Source: JBGSIC01 sp041751875
GTDB taxonomy: Bacteria; Bdellovibrionota; FAC87; UBA2466; JACKAF01
DNA: 64,000 nt
Direction: 5' to 3'
Assembly: GCA_041751875.1 (NCBI GenBank)
Contig: JBGSIC010000015.1
Span: 62,001 to 126,000 of the forward strand
Of the stretch, positions 7,564-15,631 are shown one piece after another (within the stretch, counting starts at the first letter, position 1; each line of letters opens with the position of its first letter). The notes under the pieces were generated by a model. The model worked only from the letters and a program-made list of their open reading frames with translations, did no database searches and was not told the DNA's origin. Position numbers and translations under genes: made by a program.

Positions 7564-8036
7564 TGGTAGGATGCGATAGGAACGGGACATCCTTCCGGGT
7601 GACAACGCCCTTGAGCGCTACATCCAAAGCCGTTGCAAAAGCCCCCCGCCGGCCAACAGCCATATAGATTGCATCCCCCGCCCTTGGGGAAAGCCCCGAA
7701 AGAATTAGTGCCCCCACAGCGGGCCGCCGTGCTTTGCTCTGTGGAAACATTAGGGCTGCCCCCGCCGGCCTGAGGCTCCGACAAATTCAAAAGTTCGACC
7801 ACTCGCTCGTTTTCAAAAACGACGAGCTTTTTTACCGTCTGTGCCCCAACCTGGCGCTCGTATATCCAATGCTCTCGATTGCCTTTGAATGTGCGATCAG
7901 TAGGTGCGCCCATCGATTTTTCTACTTCGGGCCGGGTCATGCCCGCCGTGAGATCCGCGTGGGTGGTGGGTTTGGCTGCGCATGCGCTGAGCAGGAAGAA
8001 GGTAACAAAACTAATAATTAATGCGTCTAGTCTCAT
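7551..8036 (-). CDS. BamE/SmpA-like lipoprotein with Cys-rich tail
   Basis: ATG 8036 is preceded by GAGGGA at good spacing. The lipoprotein signal ends LLSAC. Residues about 30-90 match a SmpA-type domain (TAGMTRPEVEKSMGAPT, then KLVVFENERVVELL). The last 57 residues are unusual: Gly- and Cys-rich with eight Cys in pairs such as CNLYGC and CNGFGC. This tail resembles small knotted or metal-binding modules but matches none I recognise. The gene overlaps the metallopeptidase by 13 bases, so the two are probably made together. A role as adaptor or inhibitor of that peptidase is possible but only inferred from the arrangement. Confidence 0.6.
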   Translation of the reverse strand: MRLDALIISFVTFFLLSACAAKPTTHADLTAGMTRPEVEKSMGAPTDRTFKGNREHWIYERQVGAQTVKKLVVFENERVVELLNLSEPQAGGGSPNVSTEQSTAARCGGTNSFGAFPKGGGCNLYGCWPAGGFCNGFGCSAQGRCHPEGCPVPIASYQCQS

Positions 8037-8107
8037 CGTGTCCCTCAAAAGGCGCCTAGGTTGCGCCCTAGTATGGCACAGGGGGTGTGGAGACGGAAAC
8101 GGGAATG

Positions 8108-8137
8108 TTGCCGGTGGCGCAGAGTGTTCAGTATAAT
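8108..8137 (+). promoter_or_regulatory. Sigma70-like promoter of the lpoB operon
   Basis: TTGCCG (8108-8113), an 18-base spacer and a perfect TATAAT (8132-8137). It stands 27 bases before ATG 8165 and supports that start over the in-frame one at 8087. Confidence 0.6.
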
Positions 8138-8164
8138 GCGACCCTTATCCTTAAGGAGAAACGT

Positions 8165-8764
8165 ATGCGAGTGATTCAGATGGGTGTGATGGCAGCGGTG
8201 GCTATGATCCTGGTGTCGTGCGGACACAAGCAGTTTTCGGAAGGATCTTATGATGATTTAAGCAAGGATCGTCTTTTGGACGATAAGTTTAACGAAACGG
8301 ACATGAAGCTTATCGCGGACCAAATGGTGAATTCGCTTATCGGTAGCGCCATCATTGAAAAGTCGAAAAAGAAGCCGGTTGTCATTGTCGCATTGATGAG
8401 TAACCGCACCCAAGAACACATCGACATGAAGTCGCTTACCGACAAGGTAAAGGTTGCCTTAGTAAAGAGTGGGAAGTTTAGTTTCTCAGCTAAAGAAATG
8501 CGCTCGGATATGGCCGAGGAACTCGAATACCAAACTCAGTCAGGCTACGTCGATCCTGCCACCGCACGCGAAAAAGGTAAGCAAATTGGTGCGAATTTTA
8601 TGCTCACTGGCGATTTGTCGGATCGCGTGCAGGAAGTGGGAGACCAAAAATACGTGTATTACAAAGCTACGTTTAATCTGGTTAATATACAGACCGGGAT
8701 TCTCGACTGGACCGATGAGAAGGAAATCCGCAAGTACTACAAAAAACGTCGAGTGGGTTTCTAG
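8165..8764 (+). CDS. lpoB: LpoB-like penicillin-binding protein activator lipoprotein
   Basis: The 199-residue lipoprotein (lipobox LVSC, Cys 19) has the LpoB pattern: DDKFNETDMKLIADQMVNSL, PVVIVALMSNRTQEHID, KSGKFSFSAKEM and IGANFMLTGDLSD, ending in strands around YYKATFNLVNIQTG. In E. coli LpoB reaches from the outer membrane through the peptidoglycan to stimulate PBP1B. AAGGAG (8153-8158) fixes ATG 8165. It is followed 18 bases later by a TPR lipoprotein of the type often found next to LpoB-like genes, and then by surE. No PBP gene is in the window. The family call is firm; the partner is inferred. Confidence 0.8.
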   Translation: MRVIQMGVMAAVAMILVSCGHKQFSEGSYDDLSKDRLLDDKFNETDMKLIADQMVNSLIGSAIIEKSKKKPVVIVALMSNRTQEHIDMKSLTDKVKVALVKSGKFSFSAKEMRSDMAEELEYQTQSGYVDPATAREKGKQIGANFMLTGDLSDRVQEVGDQKYVYYKATFNLVNIQTGILDWTDEKEIRKYYKKRRVGF

Positions 8765-8782
8765 AACGAACACCAACCAAGC

Positions 8783-10021
8783 GTGAAAAAGATTTCACCC
8801 AACCTGTTGGCGGGCCTCATGCTGGGCCTGTTGTTATCGGGGTGTGCCAGCTACCAATCACGTGTTAAAAATGCGCGCCAATACTTTGAAGGGGGGCTCT
8901 ATGAATCCTCTATCAACGAACTAAAGCCGCTCGCCGATAAAGAGGGAGGCGATCAGTTTCTCTATTTGGTGGATCTCGGAACAGTTTATTTAAACGCAGG
9001 AAAATACAAGGAAGCCATCGCTACGTTTCATCGCGCGGATCGGCTCGCTGAGATTAACGACTACACAAGTATCACTGAAGAGGCGGCTACGGTTCTGCTC
9101 AATGACGATGTGAAGGAATACCGGGGAGAGGATTTCGAGAAAATTCTTGTAAACGTGTATCTCGCGATTGCTTACACATTAAATAATCAGTGGGAAGACG
9201 CTTTGGTCGAGTGTCGCAAAGTAAACCACAAGCTCGATTTGATGATTCGAGAAGGGCAACTTCCTTACGAACGAAATGCGTTTGCGAAATACCTAGCCGC
9301 GCTATTATTCGAAGCGCGTGGCGAGTACAACGATGCATTTGTCGACTACCGTCAGTTGCGCGGTTGGGACTCAAAGGTGCCGCTATTGGGAGCGCCGCTT
9401 CTCCGACTAGCGGAAAAACTCAAAGCTTCAGACGAGTTCCAGAAGTACAGAAAAGATTATCCCGTCGTTAAAGACTATCGCATTCAGAAGAACGAGGGCC
9501 AGATTGTCTTGCTACTCGAGCAGGGTAAGGGCCCTGAAAAAGTGACGAGTCGGGAGTCGCGGCTCTTGCCAGCGTTTTCGCGTCGTTTTTACCGCAGCCG
9601 TTCGGGGGAGCTTTCTGTGGACGGCGTAGGGACGGCGCCCACTGAAGTTCTCTTTGATATTGAGAACACCGCTATTGAACAGCTTGAGAAAAAGAAGGCC
9701 GCTATGCTCGCCAAGAAAATCGGCGGGGTCGTTGTTAAAGAACTCGTCGCCGCCCAGGTCGCTAAGTCGACCGACAACAAATGGCTAGGTTTTTTAACCA
9801 GTGTTATTTTGCACGCTACGGATCATGCCGATACGCGAGCGTGGTCCACCTTACCCGCCACGCTGCAGATCGCACGCCTGACGGTACCGGCCGGAGAGCA
9901 CACCGTTCATTTCAATCTGGTGGATCGGTTTGGCACGCGAACCGAGGGCAGAAAAACCTGGGACAAAGTTTCCGTAAAGCCCCGCCAAATCGTTTTCCTG
10001 CGCTTCCGCGAACTGAACTAA
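8783..10021 (+). CDS. TPR-containing lipoprotein (COG3014-like)
   Basis: GTG 8783 opens a 412-residue lipoprotein (lipobox LLSGC, Cys 21). Residues about 25-200 form TPR-like helical pairs (ARQYFEGGLYESSINELKPLAD, LGTVYLNAGKYKEAIATFHRAD, AFAKYLAALLFEARGEYNDA). The C-terminal half has a helical hairpin and a beta-rich end (LQIARLTVPAGEHTVHFNLVD). It follows the lpoB-like gene by 18 bases, so the two likely share a transcript and act together at the outer membrane, perhaps in peptidoglycan synthesis control. The family link to COG3014 comes from the LpoB neighbour and the overall plan. Its stop lies 47 bases before surE. Confidence 0.65.
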   Translation: MKKISPNLLAGLMLGLLLSGCASYQSRVKNARQYFEGGLYESSINELKPLADKEGGDQFLYLVDLGTVYLNAGKYKEAIATFHRADRLAEINDYTSITEEAATVLLNDDVKEYRGEDFEKILVNVYLAIAYTLNNQWEDALVECRKVNHKLDLMIREGQLPYERNAFAKYLAALLFEARGEYNDAFVDYRQLRGWDSKVPLLGAPLLRLAEKLKASDEFQKYRKDYPVVKDYRIQKNEGQIVLLLEQGKGPEKVTSRESRLLPAFSRRFYRSRSGELSVDGVGTAPTEVLFDIENTAIEQLEKKKAAMLAKKIGGVVVKELVAAQVAKSTDNKWLGFLTSVILHATDHADTRAWSTLPATLQIARLTVPAGEHTVHFNLVDRFGTRTEGRKTWDKVSVKPRQIVFLRFRELN

Positions 10022-10068
10022 AGCTCCCCAGAATTGACCTCCCCGTTCTTTTGGTCCAGGATGGCGGC

Positions 10069-10839
10069 GTGAAGATACTCATTAGCAACGACGACGGGAT
10101 CGACGCCCCCGGTATAAAGGCGCTAGCTAAGGTGCTTGCATCCGTGGGAGAGGTTACCGTGGTGGCTCCGCACCGCGAACGCAGTACGGCGAGCCACAGT
10201 CTGACCTTACACAAGCCCTTACGGGTGTATGAGGTCGGTCCAAACCAATACTCGGTGTCCGGAAGCCCCGCAGACTGTGTTTATTTGGGACTACGTTTTA
10301 TTATGCGCGAACGGCCTGATTTAATCGTTTCAGGGATCAATGCCGGGGCGAACCTAGGGACGGATTTGCACTACTCTGGAACCGTCGCGGCAGCCCGGGA
10401 AGGGGCGCTGATGAATGTTCGCAGTTTGGCTTTCTCGCTGGTAAATATGGTGCCTCTGCAAACGGGAGTGGAGGCGGGGCCACTTCGCTATGACATGGCT
10501 GCCGAGTGGGCGAAGAAAATTGTCGAGCAAAGCACGCGCATCGCGATTCCCGACAATACCATTTTAAATGTGAATATTCCGAATCTCCCACCGGACTCAG
10601 TGCGAGGCATTCGGGTGGCACGCCAAGGCTTCCGTTATTACGAAGACAAAATTGATGAACGGGTCGATCCGCGGGGCAAACCCTACTACTGGATTGGCGG
10701 GGCTTACAAAGGTTTCAGAGAAGCTAACGATTGCGATTGTGACGCCGTTCAGGCGGGATTTGTGTCTGTTACGCCCATCACGATTGATTGCACCCACGAA
10801 GGTTTTTACCAAAAACTGCGATCGACTGTCTGGGAATAA
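10069..10839 (+). CDS. surE: 5'/3'-nucleotidase SurE
   Basis: SurE removes phosphate from nucleoside monophosphates in the cytoplasm using a divalent metal. The start MKILISNDDGIDAPGIKAL carries the DD metal ligands. Further family segments are VVAPHRERSTASHSLTL, YSVSGSPADCV and LIVSGINAGANLGTDLHYSGTVAAAREG. The 256-residue length is normal. GTG 10069 is chosen because SurE proteins begin at this point; earlier in-frame starts would overlap the upstream TPR gene. An acidic/Cys insert (NDCDCDAVQ) precedes the usual VSVTPI end. It converges with the glycosyltransferase gene, four bases apart. Confidence 0.92.
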   Translation: MKILISNDDGIDAPGIKALAKVLASVGEVTVVAPHRERSTASHSLTLHKPLRVYEVGPNQYSVSGSPADCVYLGLRFIMRERPDLIVSGINAGANLGTDLHYSGTVAAAREGALMNVRSLAFSLVNMVPLQTGVEAGPLRYDMAAEWAKKIVEQSTRIAIPDNTILNVNIPNLPPDSVRGIRVARQGFRYYEDKIDERVDPRGKPYYWIGGAYKGFREANDCDCDAVQAGFVSVTPITIDCTHEGFYQKLRSTVWE

Positions 10840-10843
10840 AAGC

Positions 10844-12016
10844 TTAAGCAGCGCGTTTTTTCGGGGAGCGCGTCGCTGCGGCTTCGAGGCTGGCGTTTAG
10901 CTGGCGTATTTGCACTTCTTGGGAATAATACTTTTTGATGTGAGCATGTGCGGCTTTGCCCCATCCCAGCGCGCGTTTGGGATCGGTGAAAAGAATTTCC
11001 ATCGCGCGGGCCATTCCCTCCACGTCATGTTCTGCGACCAGGAAACCTGCCTTGTTATGCTTGATGGCTTCAGGAATGCCAGCGTGGCGTGTGGAAATGA
11101 TGGGGAGGCCTGCCGCTGCGGCTTCTAGGATCGCTACCGGTTGGCCTTCGCTGTCGCCGTTAGAAGCCCGAACAGAATGCTGAAGAAAACAGTCCGCGTT
11201 GCGGTAAGCCACGAGAACGTCCTCATGAGTGCACTCACCCAGGAAGTGAACTTTGCCTTGCAGCCCGTGTGCTGCCACAAAGCGTTCGCAGGAAGGGCGA
11301 AGAGGGCCTTCTCCGATCATCGTTAAGGTGGCATGAGGATACTTGCCCAAGAGGCGGTGAAAGGCTCGCAGCGCTTGTAACATTCCCTTCTTTTCCACGA
11401 AACGCCCCACTGTCAGAAAGCGGCGTGTTTCGGGAAAAGTACGATTGCGGTATTTCTCGATGGAAACGCCATAGGGAATCAGTTGGATCTTTTTCGTAGA
11501 CGCTCCCAATCGTTGAAGGGCCTTTGCCATCACTTTTGAAACCACTATCAGTGAACTCGCGTACTCGAAAAGAGGCCTGTAGACGTCGTTTGAGATCGCT
11601 TCTTCTGCGCTGGCGTCGTGACCATGAAAATGCACAACGAGAGGTAGACGAGCCTCTTGGCAAAGTCGCAAGAGTTGAATACCACTGCTGCCAAATTCAG
11701 CGAGAACTACATCTGGCCGAGCATCGATTAACTCTTCAGCCAGTAGGTCTTCGTCTTTGTAACCGAGGTGCGGGGGGAGAAAGCGTACACAGACGCGGGC
11801 AAACAGACGAAGCAGGTAGAGCGGTGAACGGTACAACGCGTAGACAAGCGAATAGTAAAATGAAGGAGTGCGTCCGGTCACCGCGATGACTTCACCGGGT
11901 AATTTTTCAATGTGGTCTCGAACAAAGGTCTCAGTCGGTACGTTTAGAAGGGGTAAAAAGACGAGCGTTCGCAGAGAACCCTTTGTTTTCTTAATCTGTT
12001 TTTGGCGAAGAGACAT
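10844..12016 (-). CDS. GT4-family glycosyltransferase
   Basis: The 390-residue protein has two Rossmann halves typical of GT-B enzymes. The C-terminal half carries VGRFVEKKGMLQALRAFHRL, TMIGEGPLRP, VHFLGECTHEDV and the retaining EX7E motif in SEGQPVAILEAAAAGLPIIS. The N-terminal half has DVVLAEFGSSG and LVVHFHGHDA, with SLIVVSKVMAKALQRLG before the linker. It should add a sugar from a nucleotide donor to a lipid or surface glycan; donor and acceptor are unknown. ATG 12016 is used, with a GTG one codon upstream as the alternative. It stands alone, transcribed toward surE, and is not next to the epimerase genes at 15-17.5 kb. Confidence 0.85.
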   Translation of the reverse strand: MSLRQKQIKKTKGSLRTLVFLPLLNVPTETFVRDHIEKLPGEVIAVTGRTPSFYYSLVYALYRSPLYLLRLFARVCVRFLPPHLGYKDEDLLAEELIDARPDVVLAEFGSSGIQLLRLCQEARLPLVVHFHGHDASAEEAISNDVYRPLFEYASSLIVVSKVMAKALQRLGASTKKIQLIPYGVSIEKYRNRTFPETRRFLTVGRFVEKKGMLQALRAFHRLLGKYPHATLTMIGEGPLRPSCERFVAAHGLQGKVHFLGECTHEDVLVAYRNADCFLQHSVRASNGDSEGQPVAILEAAAAGLPIISTRHAGIPEAIKHNKAGFLVAEHDVEGMARAMEILFTDPKRALGWGKAAHAHIKKYYSQEVQIRQLNASLEAAATRSPKKRAA

Positions 12017-12078
12017 CACTCACTTATCGGAAGCGCAGCGTTAATAGCTAAGGGGTCGGTTGCGGAAGTCAGAAGCGC

Positions 12079-12108
12079 TTTACGTTTCCGAGGAGGGGGT
12101 GCTAAACT
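12079..12108 (+). promoter_or_regulatory. Possible promoter giving a nearly leaderless mRNA
   Basis: TTTACG (12079-12084), an 18-base spacer and TAAACT (12103-12108) stand 12 bases before ATG 12120, which has no ribosome-binding site. The predicted transcript would start only a few bases before the start codon. Confidence 0.35.
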
Positions 12109-12119
12109 CTTGAAAGTTC

Positions 12120-12644
12120 ATGATTTTACGGCTCACCATTTTAGTAATCTGCCTACTTTCGGCCCCTGTTCGGGGCGATGAGTTTCTCTTTAAATACGGC
12201 ATCCAAATGTTTCAGACCAAGTGGACAGACGTAAAGCTTTTCACCCTGGGGTACCAAGGCGATCTCACCCGTTTTTTTAAGTACCAGGGGGAAGTGGGTT
12301 TTTATGCCGACACGCGGGCCGATGGCAGTACACGCAAAAGTTCTGCGCTCGCCACGGGCTCGGTTGGTTTTGAGGTAGAACACAGCTTTTTTTATGCCTC
12401 CGTTTTCTGGGGCATCGGCCTGATTACTACGCCCGATGACCAGCTCTCCAGTGTTTTCGAGTTCAATCAAGACCTATCGATTGGCTTTCGCGATTCGCGC
12501 GGAACTTCCATCGCGCTCAATTACAAACATTTGAGTAACGCGGGCATCACGCTGCCCAATGAGGGACGAGATTTTTTGATGGTGCGCTTGCAGATTCCGC
12601 TTTCGCTACCGGCAGAACCCGTTCAACCGTCTTCTGATTCGTGA
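12120..12644 (+). CDS. PagL-like lipid A 3-O-deacylase (acyloxyacyl hydrolase family)
   Basis: PagL enzymes sit in the outer membrane as eight-stranded barrels and remove the 3-O acyl chain from lipid A. This 174-residue protein has a signal peptide (1-19), barrel-like alternating strands, and the signature YKHLSNAGITLPNEGRDF near the C-terminus, matching the family HxSNAGIxxPNxG motif. The likely triad is His137, Ser139 and Glu148 (P. aeruginosa PagL uses His, Ser and Glu in the same order). The end QIPLSLPAEPVQPSSDS extends past the last strand. The gene overlaps the convergent GNAT/J gene by 22 bases at the 3' ends. Confidence 0.75.
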   Translation: MILRLTILVICLLSAPVRGDEFLFKYGIQMFQTKWTDVKLFTLGYQGDLTRFFKYQGEVGFYADTRADGSTRKSSALATGSVGFEVEHSFFYASVFWGIGLITTPDDQLSSVFEFNQDLSIGFRDSRGTSIALNYKHLSNAGITLPNEGRDFLMVRLQIPLSLPAEPVQPSSDS

Positions 12645-14455
12645 GAAATCCCATGATCTTCTAGTTCATCTGCGCAGGAGTGGTGCCCTTTGCCCTGAAC
12701 CTCATCAGAAAGTTCCGCAATGTAATGGGCGTTAGAATCATCCTGGCTTGGAAGAGAATGTAAGAAACGACGGAGATACAAAAGTCCGCCCGTACCCGCC
12801 GCGACAAGCGCGGAGACGGAAGGCCCAACGTGCATTGCCGCATAAGTGGCCGCTTCGTACCCAAGTACCGCAGCCCCCACTGACCCCGCTCCTAATCCAG
12901 CCACAAAGCCTGCTACCTTGGCGACTTTTCCAAGAGAGAGTTTTTCTTCCTCCTGTCTCTGCTCCCAGTAGCGTCTGTTGACGTGATGTAAAAGATCGCG
13001 AATTTGGTCGGTAAACTCAATCAAGTCCGCCTCGCCCTCGTACAGCACGAGCATGCGGTGTACATGGTTTGTAACGACCTGCCAGTCTTGGGAGGTATAA
13101 ATGCGGTCTTCCGCTTTTTTCACGAGACGCCAGAGAGATTCGACGTGCTTCTCAGCAAGTTGGCTCTCGTGCCAAAGATGTTCGGCCCATTCATCGGTGC
13201 GGTAGCAATAGGTCTTGGCATCTTCGTTGTGAACGGGAACCGCAAACTTCGCAAGCACTGCGAGCTGGGTTTTCTTGAGGCGAGTGTGCTGTCGCTCTAG
13301 TTGCAGCTGAGGTAAGCGCTCCCCTCGGAAAGCCAAGCGTTGGTACGCAAACGCACGGTCAATTTCATAGGGAGAAGCGACCGGGCTGACAGCGAGTGAT
13401 TTATAAGGATCAGCGGAATCCACATGCAATGATTTCATCCGATCGGCCTTTAAGAGAATTTTATTGAGCGCCGCCTCAGGTGAACCCGTCTGACGGGTGA
13501 AGGAAGCATACTCGTCAGACAAAGCGGGGTCGCCAAGGACGTGATAAGCGATCCACTTTTCGTCAGAGATTTTCCCCACCGAGCGCAGACTCAAGAAAGC
13601 ATTATCGACCACCTCAAGGGAGGCATTTTCCGGAACACCCAGGCGTTGGTGAAGGCTAAAGGAATCATTGACGCGGTCAAAAACGCTGGGGCCTTCTGTC
13701 ACCCATTCAGGCGAGCCGATGTCGGTGCGTTCCTGGGTAGTACGGGGTCCGGTTTCATCGTAATAGTTTCTGCGAGCGGGATCGATTAAAACGCGGTGTG
13801 CGTGGCGAAGAATGTTCTTTGCTTCTTCATTGCCCTCGTAGAAGCGCATGCGGTCTTGGTAAAAGATCTCAATCGTTTCATTATCGGCGTCTTCTGGAAC
13901 ACCTAAGATTTCATAGAGAGAGAAAGTTTCGACCCAAGCTAAATCAGCTGGCAGGTCGTACGCCATAACGAGGTGGTCTTCGCCGACCTGTTCAGAGGTC
14001 AGCAGGCCGGTGCCGCGGAACGCCTGTTTCTTGAGCCAAGGAAGCCAACCTTCTGTCGACTGTTCAGAAACCAGGACTTCCAGCGTGGTTCGGCGCCCCG
14101 AGTTCAGCTTTCGTCGAGCGTGTTCAATGAGAAGGCGGGGAACATCAGGGCGATCTTCTACGGCCGCCAGCAATTTGATGCGAATAAAAAGACTATCGAG
14201 ATCATAAATGTAAAAACCGAGGATTCTTTCACCCTGTTCAGCCACCATGCCGATGGTAGTGCGGCCTTTTCTGATTTCTGGTAGGGAATTTTGCTCGAAC
14301 GGGGAAGTCGAGCGCATGGTGAGCTTAGCCATCTTCGCTTCGTCTGCGTTAATCATCCAGCGCACACGGATGGGCCTATCGTCCCGCCCCAGTACGATCG
14401 AAGAAATGCAGAAAGCCCCGAGCAATAGCCCGGCTATTGTCTTCCTATCCCACAC
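12623..14455 (-). CDS. Exported GNAT-like domain with three degenerate J-like modules
   Basis: The 610-residue product has a signal-like N-terminus (TIAGLLLGAFCISSIVLG, about 6-23). Residues about 31-168 look like a GNAT acetyltransferase of the RimI type: MRSTSPFEQNSLPEI, then ILGFYIYDLDSLFIRIKLLAA, RLLIEHARRKL, LEVLVSEQSTEGWLPWLKKQAF. Three J-domain-like segments follow at about 178-235 (SLYEILGVPEDADNETIEIF...LIDPARRNYYDE), 266-315 (LHQRLGVPENASLEVVDNAF...LGDPALSDEY) and 349-400 (PYKSLAVSPVASPYEIDRAF). None has the HPD motif needed to stimulate DnaK. Residues 512-565 contain Gly/Ala-rich hydrophobic spans, probably membrane helices. I know no family with this plan. The GTG start 14455 has a weak ribosome site, so the exact N-terminus is uncertain. 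Confidence 0.6.
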   Translation of the reverse strand: MWDRKTIAGLLLGAFCISSIVLGRDDRPIRVRWMINADEAKMAKLTMRSTSPFEQNSLPEIRKGRTTIGMVAEQGERILGFYIYDLDSLFIRIKLLAAVEDRPDVPRLLIEHARRKLNSGRRTTLEVLVSEQSTEGWLPWLKKQAFRGTGLLTSEQVGEDHLVMAYDLPADLAWVETFSLYEILGVPEDADNETIEIFYQDRMRFYEGNEEAKNILRHAHRVLIDPARRNYYDETGPRTTQERTDIGSPEWVTEGPSVFDRVNDSFSLHQRLGVPENASLEVVDNAFLSLRSVGKISDEKWIAYHVLGDPALSDEYASFTRQTGSPEAALNKILLKADRMKSLHVDSADPYKSLAVSPVASPYEIDRAFAYQRLAFRGERLPQLQLERQHTRLKKTQLAVLAKFAVPVHNEDAKTYCYRTDEWAEHLWHESQLAEKHVESLWRLVKKAEDRIYTSQDWQVVTNHVHRMLVLYEGEADLIEFTDQIRDLLHHVNRRYWEQRQEEEKLSLGKVAKVAGFVAGLGAGSVGAAVLGYEAATYAAMHVGPSVSALVAAGTGGLLYLRRFLHSLPSQDDSNAHYIAELSDEVQGKGHHSCADELEDHGISHESEDG

Positions 14456-14520
14456 CTAAACTGATTCCTAAATGCCTATATCGGTCGTATCACAGCGCAG
14501 CAAAAAAGATAACAAAAACA

Positions 14521-14592
14521 GTTCCAATAAGTGCCAGGCACCTTTTGGAACCTAAAGGCAGGTTCCAAAAGGTGCCTGGCACTTATTGGAAC
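14521..14592 (-). repeat. Perfect inverted pair of the GGTGCC palindrome
   Basis: Arm 1 (14521-14552) and arm 2 (14561-14592) are exact reverse complements over 32 bases with an 8-base loop. Each arm is itself a palindrome of the form GTTCC-N5-GTGCC-A-GGCAC-CTTTTGGAAC. Arm 2 contains the same 31-base sequence as the single copy at 58723-58753. The 3' end of the SGNH gene runs through arm 2 and stops at arm 1's edge. Confidence 0.9.
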
Positions 14593-15631
14593 TCTTTTTC
14601 AGCGCGTCCACAATCGCATGCGCGTAGATCTGATTGAGGGGGGATTTGGGATGGCCATCTTCGTGGCGCTCCACCTCCACGCCGAGGCGCTTGGCCCAGG
14701 CAAGGCGGTCTGGTGGGATGGAGAGAAAGCGTGGAACCTGAGCGCGGACCCGCTTCTTGAATCCGGGGGGGAGCGGTCCGTCCAAGTGGACGGCCAAAAA
14801 ATCCGAGTTCGGGGGACGGTTAAGGTAAGCGTGCCCAATTAGGTCTGGTCCTTTTTCTGACGTGCACCGATGATAATCTTTTTGAACGAAGAGTTGTCCC
14901 ACCAAACTTGCCACGCGAGAATGGCGAGCGAAGGTAAGAAATCCATCCTTTAATTTTTGACCCGCGTGGGTTTGCTGAAGCTGGGCCGCAGAAGGAACCG
15001 GTACTCCCTTTAGTTCCAGCTTTCCGTTTTCGTAGCTGAAAAACGGCTTCTTGGCTCCAAATGCAAAATCAAAACAGGACCGGTCGAGATCCCAATCAAT
15101 AAAAGCATATACGATGGTATCGGGCTCATAGGCAGGGAGAATGTCGCTCGTTACCAAGGTGATTTGATCGAGCCCATAACCGCGCACACCGAAGTTCATT
15201 ACTTCGACTTCCGGACCAAGCAAGTTTTGTAAATGGGCGGCTAGCGTTTCGCTGTCGTCGACATGCCATCCAAAACTAAAGGAATCACCCACGAGGGCCA
15301 GACGTTTTTTCTTACTCTTCGGAGTGAAAGAGACTTTCTGTCGCCAGTGATCTGCGTTTAACGTTTCGTTTATCCCTGCTGGCAGAGAAGGCGTTTTGTA
15401 ATTGCGCCAACCAAGAAAGGGGTCGTAGTTCGGCATGTCGGGCAAAGCTTGTTTGCCCAAAAGAAAGTAATGTTCGTTTTCGGCGGTGGCTTTTCTAAAT
15501 AGTTCGAAGCGATTGAAGGTGGAAAATCTCTCACCGACAAAAAACAGTCCTTCCAAAAGCCCCCAGCAAAAAAGGAGGCTAAGAAGCGGAAGGAGAAGGA
15601 GCGCTTTGCGGCTGATGTTTTGCAAGCTCAT
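14552..15631 (-). CDS. Membrane-anchored SGNH/GDSL hydrolase-like protein
   Basis: The 359-residue protein starts with one membrane helix (ALLLLPLLSLLFCWGLLEGLFF). The SGNH nucleophile block is ALVGDSFSFGWHV; a later block MNFGVRGYGLDQ gives the family Gly/Asn pattern, and the C-terminal DGHP (EDGHPKSPLNQIY) fits the DxxH catalytic pair. Such domains act as esterases or O-acyl transferases on glycans or lipids outside the cytoplasm, which fits its place after two sugar-nucleotide epimerases. ATG 15631 overlaps the upstream epimerase by 53 bases; a TTG at 15661 is possible. The last 13 codons (ending NKCQAPFGTCL) are encoded by the palindromic repeat, so the natural C-terminus was probably replaced. 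Confidence 0.7.
   Translation of the reverse strand: MSLQNISRKALLLLPLLSLLFCWGLLEGLFFVGERFSTFNRFELFRKATAENEHYFLLGKQALPDMPNYDPFLGWRNYKTPSLPAGINETLNADHWRQKVSFTPKSKKKRLALVGDSFSFGWHVDDSETLAAHLQNLLGPEVEVMNFGVRGYGLDQITLVTSDILPAYEPDTIVYAFIDWDLDRSCFDFAFGAKKPFFSYENGKLELKGVPVPSAAQLQQTHAGQKLKDGFLTFARHSRVASLVGQLFVQKDYHRCTSEKGPDLIGHAYLNRPPNSDFLAVHLDGPLPPGFKKRVRAQVPRFLSIPPDRLAWAKRLGVEVERHEDGHPKSPLNQIYAHAIVDALKKSSNKCQAPFGTCL

Noticed and set aside
9781..10068. 96-codon N-terminal extension of SurE
   Set aside because: It runs through the end of the TPR lipoprotein gene in another frame; SurE proteins begin at MKILISNDDG.
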